From positions 24,685 through 88,684 of the forward strand of contig CALGMT010000010.1 of the NCBI GenBank assembly GCA_937958885.1: DNA of 64,000 bases, given 5' to 3'. Each line of letters opens with the position of its first letter. The stretch's first letter is position 1. A program made the translations under genes and the position numbers. Shown here in pieces: positions 19,917-28,910 of the stretch. A model generated the notes under the pieces. The model saw only the letters and a list, made by a program, of their open reading frames with translations, had not been told where the DNA came from and made no database searches. Source of the DNA: an uncultured bacterium (GTDB lineage Bacteria; Verrucomicrobiota; Kiritimatiellia; CAIVKH01).

Positions 19917-21356
19917 TCAAGGGGACGAATTCGCCGTGAGCATCTCCATCAGCTCGCTCGCCCGCATGGCGTCCAAACGCGACGAATCCTGTAACGCGTT
20001 TATCACCCGCCAACATCGCGCGGGATCGAATCGCGCGGCGAGCGCTTCCTGGAATTTCTTAACGAGCAAGGGAATGCCCTCCGCGCGGCGACGCCGATGG
20101 CCGACGGGATATTCGACCTCGATTTTGTCCGTGTGCGTGCCATCTTCGAAAAATATCTGCACGGCATTCGCAATGGAGCGCTTTTCGGGGTCGAGATAGT
20201 CCGCGGTGTAGCGCGCGTCTTCGCGCACGATCATCTTTGCGCGCAGCGCGTCGATGCGCGGATCCTGCGCCGCTGCGTCTTCGTAATGATCCGCCGTCAG
20301 TCGGCCGAAGATCAACCCGATCGCTACCATGTATTGCAAACAATGATCGCGGTCGGCGGGGTTGTGCAATGGTCCGGTCTTGTTGATGATCCGAATCGCG
20401 GATTCGTGCGTGGTCAGTTCGACGCGCGCAATGGCGTCCAGTCGGTCCTTGGCCTGTGGATGCAGCTTGAACGCGCATTCGACCGCCGTCTGCGCGTGAA
20501 ATTCGGCCGGGAACGAAATCTTGAATAGTACGTGTTCCATCACGTAGCTGCCGAGCGGGCGGGGGAGCGTGATCGCCTTGTTCCGGAACAACGCGTCTTG
20601 GAAGCCCCACGTCGCGGTCGAAAGCACGCCGGGATAGCCCATCTCCCCGCGAAGCGCGTTGAGCGCATGCCAGACCCCGCGGCTGGTCGCGTCGCCCGCG
20701 GCCCACGATTTGCGCGGACCGGTGTTGGGCGCATGGCGATAGACGCGCAGCGCACCGCCGTCCGCCCACGCGTTCGACACGGCATTGATGACCTGCTCGC
20801 GCGTACCGCCGAGCATCGCAGCGACGACAGCCGTCGTCGCGATGCGCACAAGGATCACATGATCCATGCCCGCGCGGTTGAAGCTGTTCTCCAGCGCGAG
20901 CACGCCCTGAATTTCATGCGCGCGTATCGCGGCGGTCAGCACGTCGCGCACGGCGACACGGCGTCCGCTGCGGTCCAGCCAATCCGCCGCGGCGAGAATG
21001 CCGCCGAGGTTGTCGGACGGATGTCCCCATTCGGCCGCGAGCCATGTGTCGTTGTAATCGAGCCAGCGGATCAAGGCGCCGTTGCAGAACGCGGCGCGCA
21101 CGGGATCGAGTTCGTCGTCCATCCCGAGCACGCGTGCGCCGCCGGGCAGCACCGCGCCGGGTACGATGGGGCCTAGCCGTTTTAAGCACTCCGGATACTT
21201 CAGCGCCATCAGCGCACAGCCGATGGAGTCCATCAGGCAGTAGCGGGCGGTTTCGTAGGCCTCGCGGCTTTCGGGCGGCGGACCTGTCACATAATCGGCG
21301 ATCGCTGAAAGCACCGCGTCCGGCGGCGGACGCATATTCGATATTGGCGCGCTCAT
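19917..21356 (-). CDS. prpD: MmgE/PrpD family protein (2-methylcitrate dehydratase-like)
   Basis: [67 protein letters not shown]. Confidence 0.9.
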   Translation of the reverse strand: MSAPISNMRPPPDAVLSAIADYVTGPPPESREAYETARYCLMDSIGCALMALKYPECLKRLGPIVPGAVLPGGARVLGMDDELDPVRAAFCNGALIRWLDYNDTWLAAEWGHPSDNLGGILAAADWLDRSGRRVAVRDVLTAAIRAHEIQGVLALENSFNRAGMDHVILVRIATTAVVAAMLGGTREQVINAVSNAWADGGALRVYRHAPNTGPRKSWAAGDATSRGVWHALNALRGEMGYPGVLSTATWGFQDALFRNKAITLPRPLGSYVMEHVLFKISFPAEFHAQTAVECAFKLHPQAKDRLDAIARVELTTHESAIRIINKTGPLHNPADRDHCLQYMVAIGLIFGRLTADHYEDAAAQDPRIDALRAKMIVREDARYTADYLDPEKRSIANAVQIFFEDGTHTDKIEVEYPVGHRRRRAEGIPLLVKKFQEALAARFDPARCWRVINALQDSSRLDAMRASELMEMLTANSSP

Positions 21357-21423
21357 GCGAGTTCCAAACCTATCAGGCCGCGGCCCGCGCGGCAACGTCG
21401 CCGGTGCAGGCGCGCATGGGCTT

Positions 21424-22542
21424 TCAACCGCAAAGCAGCGCGCGGATCGAACGATCCAGCCCGTCGATATACGCCTGCGCGCTGAAGCGTTCGGCGTTGC
21501 GGCGGATTTCGTCCTCGTTCCACGCGCGGCCGGCGCAGCGCGACACGGCGGCCAGCAGTGTCTCTTCCGTCTGTTCGGCGAAGAAAATGCCGGTGCGCTC
21601 GGCGGCGATCGTTTCCACGGCCCCGCCTCGCGCAAAGGCGACCACGGGCGCGCCGCACGCCTGCGCTTCGACCGGAACAATCCCGAAATCCTCCTCGCCG
21701 GGAAACACCAGCAGGCGGCACGTTCGATACAGCTCGCGGATTTCCGCGTTGGAGCGCCAGCCCAGAAATTCCACATTCGCGCCCGCCGCCGCGCGCAGCC
21801 GCGCCGTCTCGGTGCCTGTGCCGACCACCTTGAGCGGGAATCCGCCGCGCGTGTACGCGCGCACCGCGAGGTCCACGCGCTTGTAGGGCACGAGCGCGGA
21901 GACGACGAGGTCGAAATCGCCGCGCCGCGCGCCGGGCGCGCCGGGCGTGTAGAACGCCGTGTCCACCGGCGGATAGACGAGGTCCGCCTCGCGCCCGTAG
22001 AATCGTTTAATGCGCTCGCACACGTGGCGGCTGATGCCGATGAAGCGGTCCACGCGCTCGCTCACGCGGCGATCCCACTCGCGCAGCCGCGCGAGGATCG
22101 GCGCGGCGACGCGGCGCTTCACACTGCGCGCGCCGAGATACTCGTCGTGGAATGTCCACGCGTAGCGCATCGGCGTGAAGCAGTAGCAGAGGTGTTTTCC
22201 GGGACGCTTCACGCGCAGCGCTTTCGCGACGCAATGGCTCGTGCTGATTAACAACTCCGCCTCGACCGGCGCAAACCCGCGCACGGCGAGTGGAAAGACC
22301 GGGAGCCACCAGCGATAGTGCGACGCAATGCGCGGGATGCGTTGAAGAAACGAGGTGTGGATTTCGCGCGCGTTGATCGCGTCCGAGACGGCGTCCGGTT
22401 TGTGCAGCAGCGTGTACAGCGGCGCGTTCGGAAAGCCCCTGCACAGCCATTCGAGGCACTTCTCGCCGCCGCGCATGCCGGTCAGCCAGTCGTGCGCGAG
22501 CGCAACCTTTAGCGAGGACCACGAATCAGGAAATTGAACCAT
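21424..22542 (-). CDS. GT4-family glycosyltransferase
   Basis: [45 protein letters not shown]. Confidence 0.9.
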   Translation of the reverse strand: MVQFPDSWSSLKVALAHDWLTGMRGGEKCLEWLCRGFPNAPLYTLLHKPDAVSDAINAREIHTSFLQRIPRIASHYRWWLPVFPLAVRGFAPVEAELLISTSHCVAKALRVKRPGKHLCYCFTPMRYAWTFHDEYLGARSVKRRVAAPILARLREWDRRVSERVDRFIGISRHVCERIKRFYGREADLVYPPVDTAFYTPGAPGARRGDFDLVVSALVPYKRVDLAVRAYTRGGFPLKVVGTGTETARLRAAAGANVEFLGWRSNAEIRELYRTCRLLVFPGEEDFGIVPVEAQACGAPVVAFARGGAVETIAAERTGIFFAEQTEETLLAAVSRCAGRAWNEDEIRRNAERFSAQAYIDGLDRSIRALLCG

Positions 22543-22561
22543 GGGCCGCCGCCGCGTCCCG

Positions 22562-23596
22562 TCACGCGCTCTGGCGCAATACGCGCGTCGGATCGATCAC
22601 GCGGACCGCGCCCGGCTCGGGCTGCTCGACCAAGTCCATTACCGCCCGGATCTTCTCACGAAGGCCCTGGTCGATGCTGCTCAATTGCGGCCGCGTGTAC
22701 TGGCAGATCGGCAGATTGTCATAGCCCATCACCGCGACATCGCCCGGCACGCTGCGTCCGAGGCGCGCAAGTCCGTCGAGCACGCCGGCGGCGATGACAT
22801 CCGCCGTCGTGACCACGCCGTCCACCGCCATATCGACGATGTGTTGGGCGGCGTAGAGGCCGGCGTCGTAGGACACGGCCGTTTCCATCACTTGCAATTG
22901 CACGCCGGCCAATTCGCACGCCTTGCACGCGCCGCGGTAGCGCTCGGACGGCACGTTGTCCGACGTCGCCACCGGCTTTGCGCCGAGGAAGAGCAGCCGC
23001 CTGCGGCCGATATCAATGAGCCGTTCCGCCGCCAGATAGCCGCCCTTTTGTTCGTTCGTGCGCACGTGCCCGTGTTCGGGCGCGTGGCCGTGCGAGTCGA
23101 ACAATACGCAGCGGATGCCCGGGTTTTTCAGCAAGCCGGGCAGATCCCATTCGGAAAACCCGGCCAGCACCGCGGCGTCCATGTTGCGCTGCAGAAGAAA
23201 TTGCACGCTCTCTTCTTCGTGGCCCGTATGAAAACACACCGCGTAGCCGCGCAGCCGCGCCTCGTGCTCGAGGCGGATCAAAAATTCGCCATAAAACGGA
23301 TTGATCGGCGGCTCCGCGCCGACCGCGCGCGGGTCGTACAGGGTGGGAATGATCACCGCCAACATACGCGAACGCTGGCCGGTCAGTGACGCGGCCGCGA
23401 GATTCTTGACGTAGCCCAATTCGCGCACCTTTTGGAGCACGCGTTCCGCCGTCGCGGGAGAGACTTCTTTCAGGCGCCCATTAAGCACGTATGACACCGC
23501 CGCGGCGGAAACGCCCGCCTCGCGCGCCACATCCGTTATCGTCGGTTTGCGAAGACCATCCGGTCCGCGCCTTTTTCCAGTCGCTAATTCGCTCAT
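22562..23596 (-). CDS. LacI-family transcriptional regulator
   Basis: PTITDVAREAGVSAAAVSYVLNGRLKEVSPATAERV HTH and periplasmic-binding-like domain. Confidence 0.95.
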   Translation of the reverse strand: MSELATGKRRGPDGLRKPTITDVAREAGVSAAAVSYVLNGRLKEVSPATAERVLQKVRELGYVKNLAAASLTGQRSRMLAVIIPTLYDPRAVGAEPPINPFYGEFLIRLEHEARLRGYAVCFHTGHEEESVQFLLQRNMDAAVLAGFSEWDLPGLLKNPGIRCVLFDSHGHAPEHGHVRTNEQKGGYLAAERLIDIGRRRLLFLGAKPVATSDNVPSERYRGACKACELAGVQLQVMETAVSYDAGLYAAQHIVDMAVDGVVTTADVIAAGVLDGLARLGRSVPGDVAVMGYDNLPICQYTRPQLSSIDQGLREKIRAVMDLVEQPEPGAVRVIDPTRVLRQSA

Positions 23597-23650
23597 AAAA
23601 CAAATATAAACGCCTTAACCGGTTCAGCAAGTTTTATTTTTAAGTAAATA

Positions 23651-23853
23651 GTTGCCCAAACATGCAGTCGATACAGGTCCTATTTATTCATTCAGAAATG
23701 GCAGTTCGGGTCCGGCCCCTCCCGCTGCGCGGACTCCTCTGTAGAAGGGAACTATTGAAGGTTCTGGAGGGGTGCCCGAAGGGCGGGGTGGGTTCAACCG
23801 CAATAGGCTGCCCGACGGGCCGGTTGGACTTTAGTGGACATGATTTGGGCAAC
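23651..23853. mobile_element. MITE-like non-autonomous element with terminal inverted repeats
   Basis: GTTGCCCAAACATG...CATGATTTGGGCAAC ends; internal CCCCTCC/GGAGGGG inverted repeat; related to 10837-11020. Confidence 0.6.
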
Positions 23854-24056
23854 AGCTCCTAAATCATTGGCGCTCGATTGATGGGGTCATAGTACCCGAA
23901 ATAAACAACTTGCCTTTGCGATCGACCACTATACAGTCCGCGCCCAAGTCCTGAAAACGTGTGGAAGTAAGGACGGAAGCGAGCGCCTGCCCGCTCCCGG
24001 GTTGGGCCAAAGCGGATTTTCCGCCACCGCGCGGAAGAACAGAGGGAGTTAGAACT

Positions 24057-25016
24057 ATGGAAACGGGTGACTTCATCCCGAACGTCGCCGTCCAGGACAT
24101 GCTGGACGCGGGCCTGCACTTCGGCCATCAAACCAAGCGCTGGAACCCGAAGATGAAGAAATACATTTTCGGCGCGCGCAACGGCATCTACATTATCGAC
24201 CTCGACAAATCGCTCGAGGAACTAAAGAAGGCGCTGAATTTCGTATATAAAACCGTGTTGCTCGGACGCTCGATCCTCTTCGTCGGCACGAAGAAGCAGG
24301 CGCATGAGCCGATCGTAATGCTCGCCGACCGCACCAAGCAGCCTTATGTGATCAACCGCTGGCTCGGCGGCACGCTGACCAACAATGTCACGATCCGCAA
24401 GAGCATCGCGCGCATGCGCGAAATCGAGCGGCTCGAAACCGACGGCAGCTTCGACAAAATGCCGAAGAAAGAAGTCTCCCGCCTCAAACACGAACTCGAA
24501 AAACTCCGCTTCAACTTGAGCGGCATCGCCGACATGAACGAGCTGCCGGGCGCGCTGTTCGTCATCGACACCCAGCGCGAGGCGATCGCCGTTGCGGAGG
24601 CCAACCGCCTCGGCATCCCCGTCGTCGCCGTGGTGGACACCAACAGCGACCCGGATCCCATCGAGTATCCGATCCCGGCCAACGATGACGCGATCCGCTC
24701 GATCGACCTCATTTGCAAACTAGCCGCCGAAGCGGTCGAGAAAGGGCTCTCCGAATACTCGCGCGTCGCCGCCGAAGAGCAGCGCCGCCGCGCCGCGGAA
24801 GAAGCCGCCGCGCAAGCCCGCGCCAAGGCCGCCGAGGCCGCCGCGAAGGCGCACGCCGCGCCCGCCGACGGTGCCAAGCCGGAAGCGAAAAAGCCGGCGC
24901 GCCGCACCCGCGCCGCCAAACCCGTCGATGCATCCGCCGATGACGCCGCGCCCGCGGAATCCGCCGCCCCAGCGGAACAGGAGGCTGGAAGCGGAAACCT
25001 GAAGTCGGAGATCTGA
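24057..25016 (+). CDS. rpsB: 30S ribosomal protein S2 with Ala/Lys-rich C-terminal extension
   Basis: VQDMLDAGLHFGHQTKRWNPKMKKYIFGARNGIYIIDL; start at ATG 24057, not 23961. Confidence 0.97.
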   Translation: METGDFIPNVAVQDMLDAGLHFGHQTKRWNPKMKKYIFGARNGIYIIDLDKSLEELKKALNFVYKTVLLGRSILFVGTKKQAHEPIVMLADRTKQPYVINRWLGGTLTNNVTIRKSIARMREIERLETDGSFDKMPKKEVSRLKHELEKLRFNLSGIADMNELPGALFVIDTQREAIAVAEANRLGIPVVAVVDTNSDPDPIEYPIPANDDAIRSIDLICKLAAEAVEKGLSEYSRVAAEEQRRRAAEEAAAQARAKAAEAAAKAHAAPADGAKPEAKKPARRTRAAKPVDASADDAAPAESAAPAEQEAGSGNLKSEI

Positions 25017-25074
25017 AACCTGAAGTCGGAAACCTGAAGACGTAAATTCAAACCCATTACAAAGTAGCATCACC

Positions 25075-25911
25075 ATGGAAATCACCGCAGCAATGGTCAA
25101 ACAGCTCCGCGACGAAACGGGGCTCGGCATGATGGAGTGCAAGAACGCGCTCGTCGAAACCAGCGGCGACAAGCAAGCCGCCATCAAAGTGCTCCGCGAG
25201 CGAGGCCTTGCCATCGCGGGCAAAAAGGCGGAGCGCGTCGCCAAAGAGGGGCGCGTTGCCTGCGAAATCTACGACGGCGGCAAGTCCGGCGTCTTGATCG
25301 AGGTCAACTGCGAGACGGACTTCGTCGCCCGCAACGCCTCGTTTCAGGCCTTCCTCAAGGAACTGGTCCAAACCGCCAAAACTGTCGGCGATAACGCGCT
25401 CGCCGAAACCGTGAAGGATCAGGTGGCCGCCAAGATTGCCGAGATCGGCGAAAACATCATCATCCGCCGCAACGTGAAATACACCGTGCAGGGCGAAGGC
25501 ATCATCGCCGGCTACATCCACCTCGGCGAAAAAGTCGGCGTCCTCGTCGAGGTCGGTTGCGCGAAAGCCGCTTCGCTCGATGCCGACGGGTTCCGCGAAG
25601 CGGTCAAAGACGTCACCCTTCACATCGCCGCCTGCAACCCCGCCTACTTGCAGCGCGCGGATGTGCCGGCGGACGTGATCCAGGCCGAGCGCGAAATCTA
25701 TGCCAAACAAGTCGAGGGCAAGCCCGCGAACATCGTGGACAAAATCGTCGCCGGCAAGCTGGAGAAATTCTACCAGCAGAATTGCCTCGTCGAGCAGGCT
25801 TTCGTCAAGGACGCGGATCACACCGTGGCCGAGATGCTCAAGGCGCGCGGCGATGCGATCGGCGACACCCTCGCCATCCGCCGTTTTGTCCGCTACCAGG
25901 TCGGTGTCTAA
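25075..25911 (+). CDS. tsf: Translation elongation factor Ts
   Basis: VKQLRDETGLGMMECKNALVETSGD, NCETDFVARN. Confidence 0.97.
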   Translation: MEITAAMVKQLRDETGLGMMECKNALVETSGDKQAAIKVLRERGLAIAGKKAERVAKEGRVACEIYDGGKSGVLIEVNCETDFVARNASFQAFLKELVQTAKTVGDNALAETVKDQVAAKIAEIGENIIIRRNVKYTVQGEGIIAGYIHLGEKVGVLVEVGCAKAASLDADGFREAVKDVTLHIAACNPAYLQRADVPADVIQAEREIYAKQVEGKPANIVDKIVAGKLEKFYQQNCLVEQAFVKDADHTVAEMLKARGDAIGDTLAIRRFVRYQVGV

Positions 25912-25920
25912 CCGCGACAA

Positions 25921-25983
25921 TTTTCCATGCGCTGTAAATTACAGCGCATGGAAACGCGGAAAAAAGTTTTTACAGAGCATGGA
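25921..25983 (+). repeat. ACAG/GCATGGAA intergenic element, copy 2
   Basis: TTTCCATGCGCTGTAA-A-TTACAGCGCATGGAAA (16-nt perfect arms) CGCGGAAAAAAGTTTTTACAGAGCATGGA. Confidence 0.9.
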
Positions 25984-25989
25984 CGTAGC

Positions 25990-26388
25990 GTGAAGGCGAG
26001 GGGACTCACCCAGCTGGGGCGGAAGGTCGCGATCCCGAAATCCCCGGGCGCGGCGCGGATCGAAACCTTTCCGAATCGGCATCCGAACCGCGACTACACG
26101 GTGCGGTTCGAGTGTCCCGAGTTCACGTCGCTCTGTCCGATCACGGGCCAACCGGATTTCGGGCGGATCACGATCGAATACGTGCCGGACCAGCGCTGTA
26201 TCGAGAGCAAATCGCTGAAGCTCTATCTCGGCTCATTTCGGAACGAGGGGGCGTTCGCCGAGTCGATCGCGAATCGCATCTGCGACGACCTTGCCGCCGC
26301 GTGCACGCCGCGCCGGATGACCGTCATCGCGGAATTCACGCCGCGCGGCGGAATCGCGATTCGCGTCGCGGCGGAGTATGCGCGTTGA
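25990..26388 (+). CDS. queF: NADPH-dependent 7-cyano-7-deazaguanine reductase
   Basis: YTVRFECPEFTSLCPITGQPDFGRITIEYVPDQRCIESKSLKLYL; GTG 25990 preferred over ATG 25927, which lies in the repeat. Confidence 0.9.
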   Translation: MKARGLTQLGRKVAIPKSPGAARIETFPNRHPNRDYTVRFECPEFTSLCPITGQPDFGRITIEYVPDQRCIESKSLKLYLGSFRNEGAFAESIANRICDDLAAACTPRRMTVIAEFTPRGGIAIRVAAEYAR

Positions 26389-26483
26389 GGGATGGGGCGG
26401 GGGCGGGTTCGACGGCGATGGCGCCGCCCGATGTTGGGGTGCGGGTTGGTGCGGGAAAAGCCGGTCTTCATTGACTTCGCGCG

Positions 26484-27041
26484 GTGCTGACCTATTTTTA
26501 CGCCGCTTATGCGAGTATGGCGGCGAAATTTTCCATGGGCTTGCACGATGCCGGCGCGTTTTTGCGCCGGCTCGCGGTATTGGCGGGGCTCTGGTGGATC
26601 CTCGATGAAGGGCGCATGGACGGCTGGTGGTTCGCGCCCGCGATCATTGCCGGCGCGCTCCTGATCCAGTACGTCCTGCCCGCGGCGGAATCACGATGGG
26701 GCTGGTCGGCCGTCGGCGCGCTGCGCTTCATCCCGTATTTCCTCAAACAATCGATTCACGGCGGGTGGGATGTGTCGCGCCGCGCGTTCCTGCGCGAGAT
26801 TTCGCTGGACCCTTCGATGTTCGAATATCCGTCGCGGTTGAGCAATCCGACCGCGCGCCTGTTTTTCACGCATGTGATCAGTTTGTTGCCCGGCACGCTT
26901 TCCGCCGATGCGAGGGGCAATACGATTCGCATCCACGCCCTCACCGGCGCGGAGCCGGAGTTGCGGGCCTCGGCGGAGCTGCTCGAAGCGCGCGTGGCGG
27001 ATCTCTTCGGCGAAACGCTCGCATCGGAGGCGCGTTCATGA
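26484..27041 (+). CDS. mnhE: Mrp/Mnh-type Na+/H+ antiporter subunit E
   Basis: LLIQYVLPAAESRWGWSAVGALRFIPYFLKQSIHGGWDVSRRA...FFTHVISLLPGTLSADARGNTIRIHAL. Confidence 0.85.
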   Translation: MLTYFYAAYASMAAKFSMGLHDAGAFLRRLAVLAGLWWILDEGRMDGWWFAPAIIAGALLIQYVLPAAESRWGWSAVGALRFIPYFLKQSIHGGWDVSRRAFLREISLDPSMFEYPSRLSNPTARLFFTHVISLLPGTLSADARGNTIRIHALTGAEPELRASAELLEARVADLFGETLASEARS

Positions 27042-27316
27042 CGGTCTTCGGCTATGCGCTCTGCTTATTCTTGCTCGCGAATCTCGCGGCGGGATTGCTG
27101 TTCGTCTTTCGCGGACGCGTCGCGCCGGTCTGGATGCTCGGCATCCAAATTTTCGGCACGACCGGCGCCGCGTTGTTGCTCGTGCTCGCGGAACTCCAGC
27201 AGGAACCCGCGCTGCGCGATGTCGCGCTGGTCTGCGCGCTGCTCGCTGCCGTGACGCTCGTCACGTATGCGCAGCGCATCTGGGCTCGGCCCGCCGCGGA
27301 GGAGGAAGCGCCATGA
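27038..27316 (+). CDS. mnhF: Mrp/Mnh-type antiporter subunit F-like
   Basis: MTVFGYALCLFLLANLAAGLLFVFRG..., 3 TM segments; overlaps mnhE and the next gene; inside a longer ORF-track entry. Confidence 0.75.
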   Translation: MTVFGYALCLFLLANLAAGLLFVFRGRVAPVWMLGIQIFGTTGAALLLVLAELQQEPALRDVALVCALLAAVTLVTYAQRIWARPAAEEEAP

Positions 27317-27615
27317 GTGCGGCGCCGTTTCTGGCCGTCGCGCTGATGTGCGCGGGCGCGTTCTTTTTTCTCGCCGGCACCATCGGCTTTTTGCGGTTTC
27401 CGGACCTGTTCACGCGCCTGCACGCGTTGACGAAGGCCGACAACCTCGGGTTCGGCCTCATCGGCGCGGGGTTGGCGATCCTGTCCGGCTCGTGGGCCGT
27501 CGCCGCGAAAATTTTCCTGATTTGGATTCTGCTGCTGATCAGCGCCTCCGCGTGCAGCCTGCTCGTCGCGCGCGGCGCGATGCGAAACGGGATTCAGCCG
27601 TGGAGGAAACCATGA
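27313..27615 (+). CDS. mnhG: Mrp/Mnh-type antiporter subunit G
   Basis: AGAFFFLAGTIGFLRFPDLFTRLHALTKADNLGFGLIGAGLAI. Confidence 0.9.
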   Translation: MSAAPFLAVALMCAGAFFFLAGTIGFLRFPDLFTRLHALTKADNLGFGLIGAGLAILSGSWAVAAKIFLIWILLLISASACSLLVARGAMRNGIQPWRKP

Positions 27616-27875
27616 CGCTGCCCCTGGCGTTCGATGTATTTCTTTGCGCGATGCTGCTCGGCCTCGCCGCCCGCACGCTGTTCAGCCGCACCCTCTTTCA
27701 GGGCGTGATGTTCTTCGTCGTGTACGGCCTCGTGATGGCGCTCGCGTGGGCGCGGCTCAACGCGCCGGATATTGCGCTGGCCGAGGCCGCGCTCGGCGCG
27801 GGCATCACCGGCGCGCTGCTGTTCAGCGCCGTGCGCGCCTTGCGCGACCGCGGGGATCGCGAGGAGGAGTCCTGA
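27612..27875 (+). CDS. DUF4040/MbhD-like membrane subunit
   Basis: FQGVMFFVVYGLVMALAWARLNAPDIALAEAALGAGITGALLFSAV. Confidence 0.8.
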   Translation: MTLPLAFDVFLCAMLLGLAARTLFSRTLFQGVMFFVVYGLVMALAWARLNAPDIALAEAALGAGITGALLFSAVRALRDRGDREEES

Positions 27876-27876
27876 C

Positions 27877-28596
27877 ATGGCCGAAACCCGCGCCTACATC
27901 GGACGCACGCAGCGTGTGATGCTCGCCATCGGGCTGCTCCCGCTGCTGGCGGCGCTCTTGTCGGCGATCGGCAGCGTGCCTGCGCGCCCGCCGAATCTGG
28001 CCGCGCAGGTTGCCGCGCGGATGGGGGACAGCGGCGTCACGCATCCGCTCACCGCGGTGCTGCTCAACTTTCGCGGCTACGACACGATGCTCGAAATCGC
28101 AGTGCTGTGGCTCGCCGGTCTTGGCGCACTTGCGCTCGCGCCGGGTCCGTCCGCACAACGGGGGCGTCCGCATCCTGTTCTCGCCGGACTGCTCCGCGTG
28201 CTCGCGCCCGCGCTCGTGATGACCGCCGGCTACATTCTCTGGGCGGGCGGCTTCCGTCCCGGTGGCGCGTTCCAAGCCGGCGCGGTCTTGGGCGCGGGCC
28301 TCGTGCTGGCGTCGTTGGGTGGTGTTGTGCATCTTGATCCTGCACGGGGGTTGCAGTGCCTGCTCGGCCTCGGCGTAGCTGTGTTCACCGGCGTCGCCGT
28401 CTGGTCGTGGGCGCAAACCGGCGAGCTGTTGCATTACCCCGGCACGACGGACAAGTGGGCGATTCTTGCGATCGAAAGCATGGCCGCCCTCTCGATCGCC
28501 TTCATTTTGCTCACCCTCTTCGATCGTCTTACTTCCCCTTCCACCTCCCTCTCCACCTCCCTCTCCAGCTCCCCCCCACCGCCCCCCGCCGCATGA
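27877..28596 (+). CDS. mnhB: MnhB-like subunit of Mrp-type complex
   Basis: VMTAGYILWAGGFRPGGAFQAGAVLGAGLVLASLGG; C-terminus encoded by a CT-rich tract. Confidence 0.8.
   Translation: MAETRAYIGRTQRVMLAIGLLPLLAALLSAIGSVPARPPNLAAQVAARMGDSGVTHPLTAVLLNFRGYDTMLEIAVLWLAGLGALALAPGPSAQRGRPHPVLAGLLRVLAPALVMTAGYILWAGGFRPGGAFQAGAVLGAGLVLASLGGVVHLDPARGLQCLLGLGVAVFTGVAVWSWAQTGELLHYPGTTDKWAILAIESMAALSIAFILLTLFDRLTSPSTSLSTSLSSSPPPPPAA
28531..28590 (+). repeat. CT-rich microsatellite-like tract at 3' end of mnhB
   Basis: acttccccttccacctccctctccacctccctctccagctcccccccacc. Confidence 0.75.
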
Positions 28597-28910
28597 GCAC
28601 GATGCATCTCTATCTTGGAACCGCAGTGCTGTTGTTCGTGCTCGGCCTTTACGGCGTGCTGATCCGCCCGCACTTGTTGCGCAAGATGACCGCGCTCAAC
28701 GTGATGAGTTCTGGTCTGTTTCTACTCTTCGTGGCCATTGCCTATCGCGGCGCGGGCGAACCGGCCGATCCGGTCCCGCACGCCATGGTGCTCACCGGCA
28801 TCGTGATTTCCGTCAGCGCCACTGCCTACGGCTTGTTGCTGATCCGCCGCGTGCTCGAAACCACCGGCCGCGCGGAATTGCCGATAGAGGAGCCCAAACC
28901 CAATGCCTGA
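28593..28910 (+). CDS. mnhC: NuoK/MnhC-like subunit
   Basis: VLFVLGLYGVLIRPHLLRKMTALNVMSSGLFLLFVAIAYR...DPVPHAMVLTGIVISVSATAYGLLLI. Confidence 0.85.
   Translation: MSTMHLYLGTAVLLFVLGLYGVLIRPHLLRKMTALNVMSSGLFLLFVAIAYRGAGEPADPVPHAMVLTGIVISVSATAYGLLLIRRVLETTGRAELPIEEPKPNA

Noticed and set aside
23961-24056. 32-residue N-terminal extension of S2
   Set aside because: S2 homology and an AGGGAGTT-type RBS support ATG 24057.
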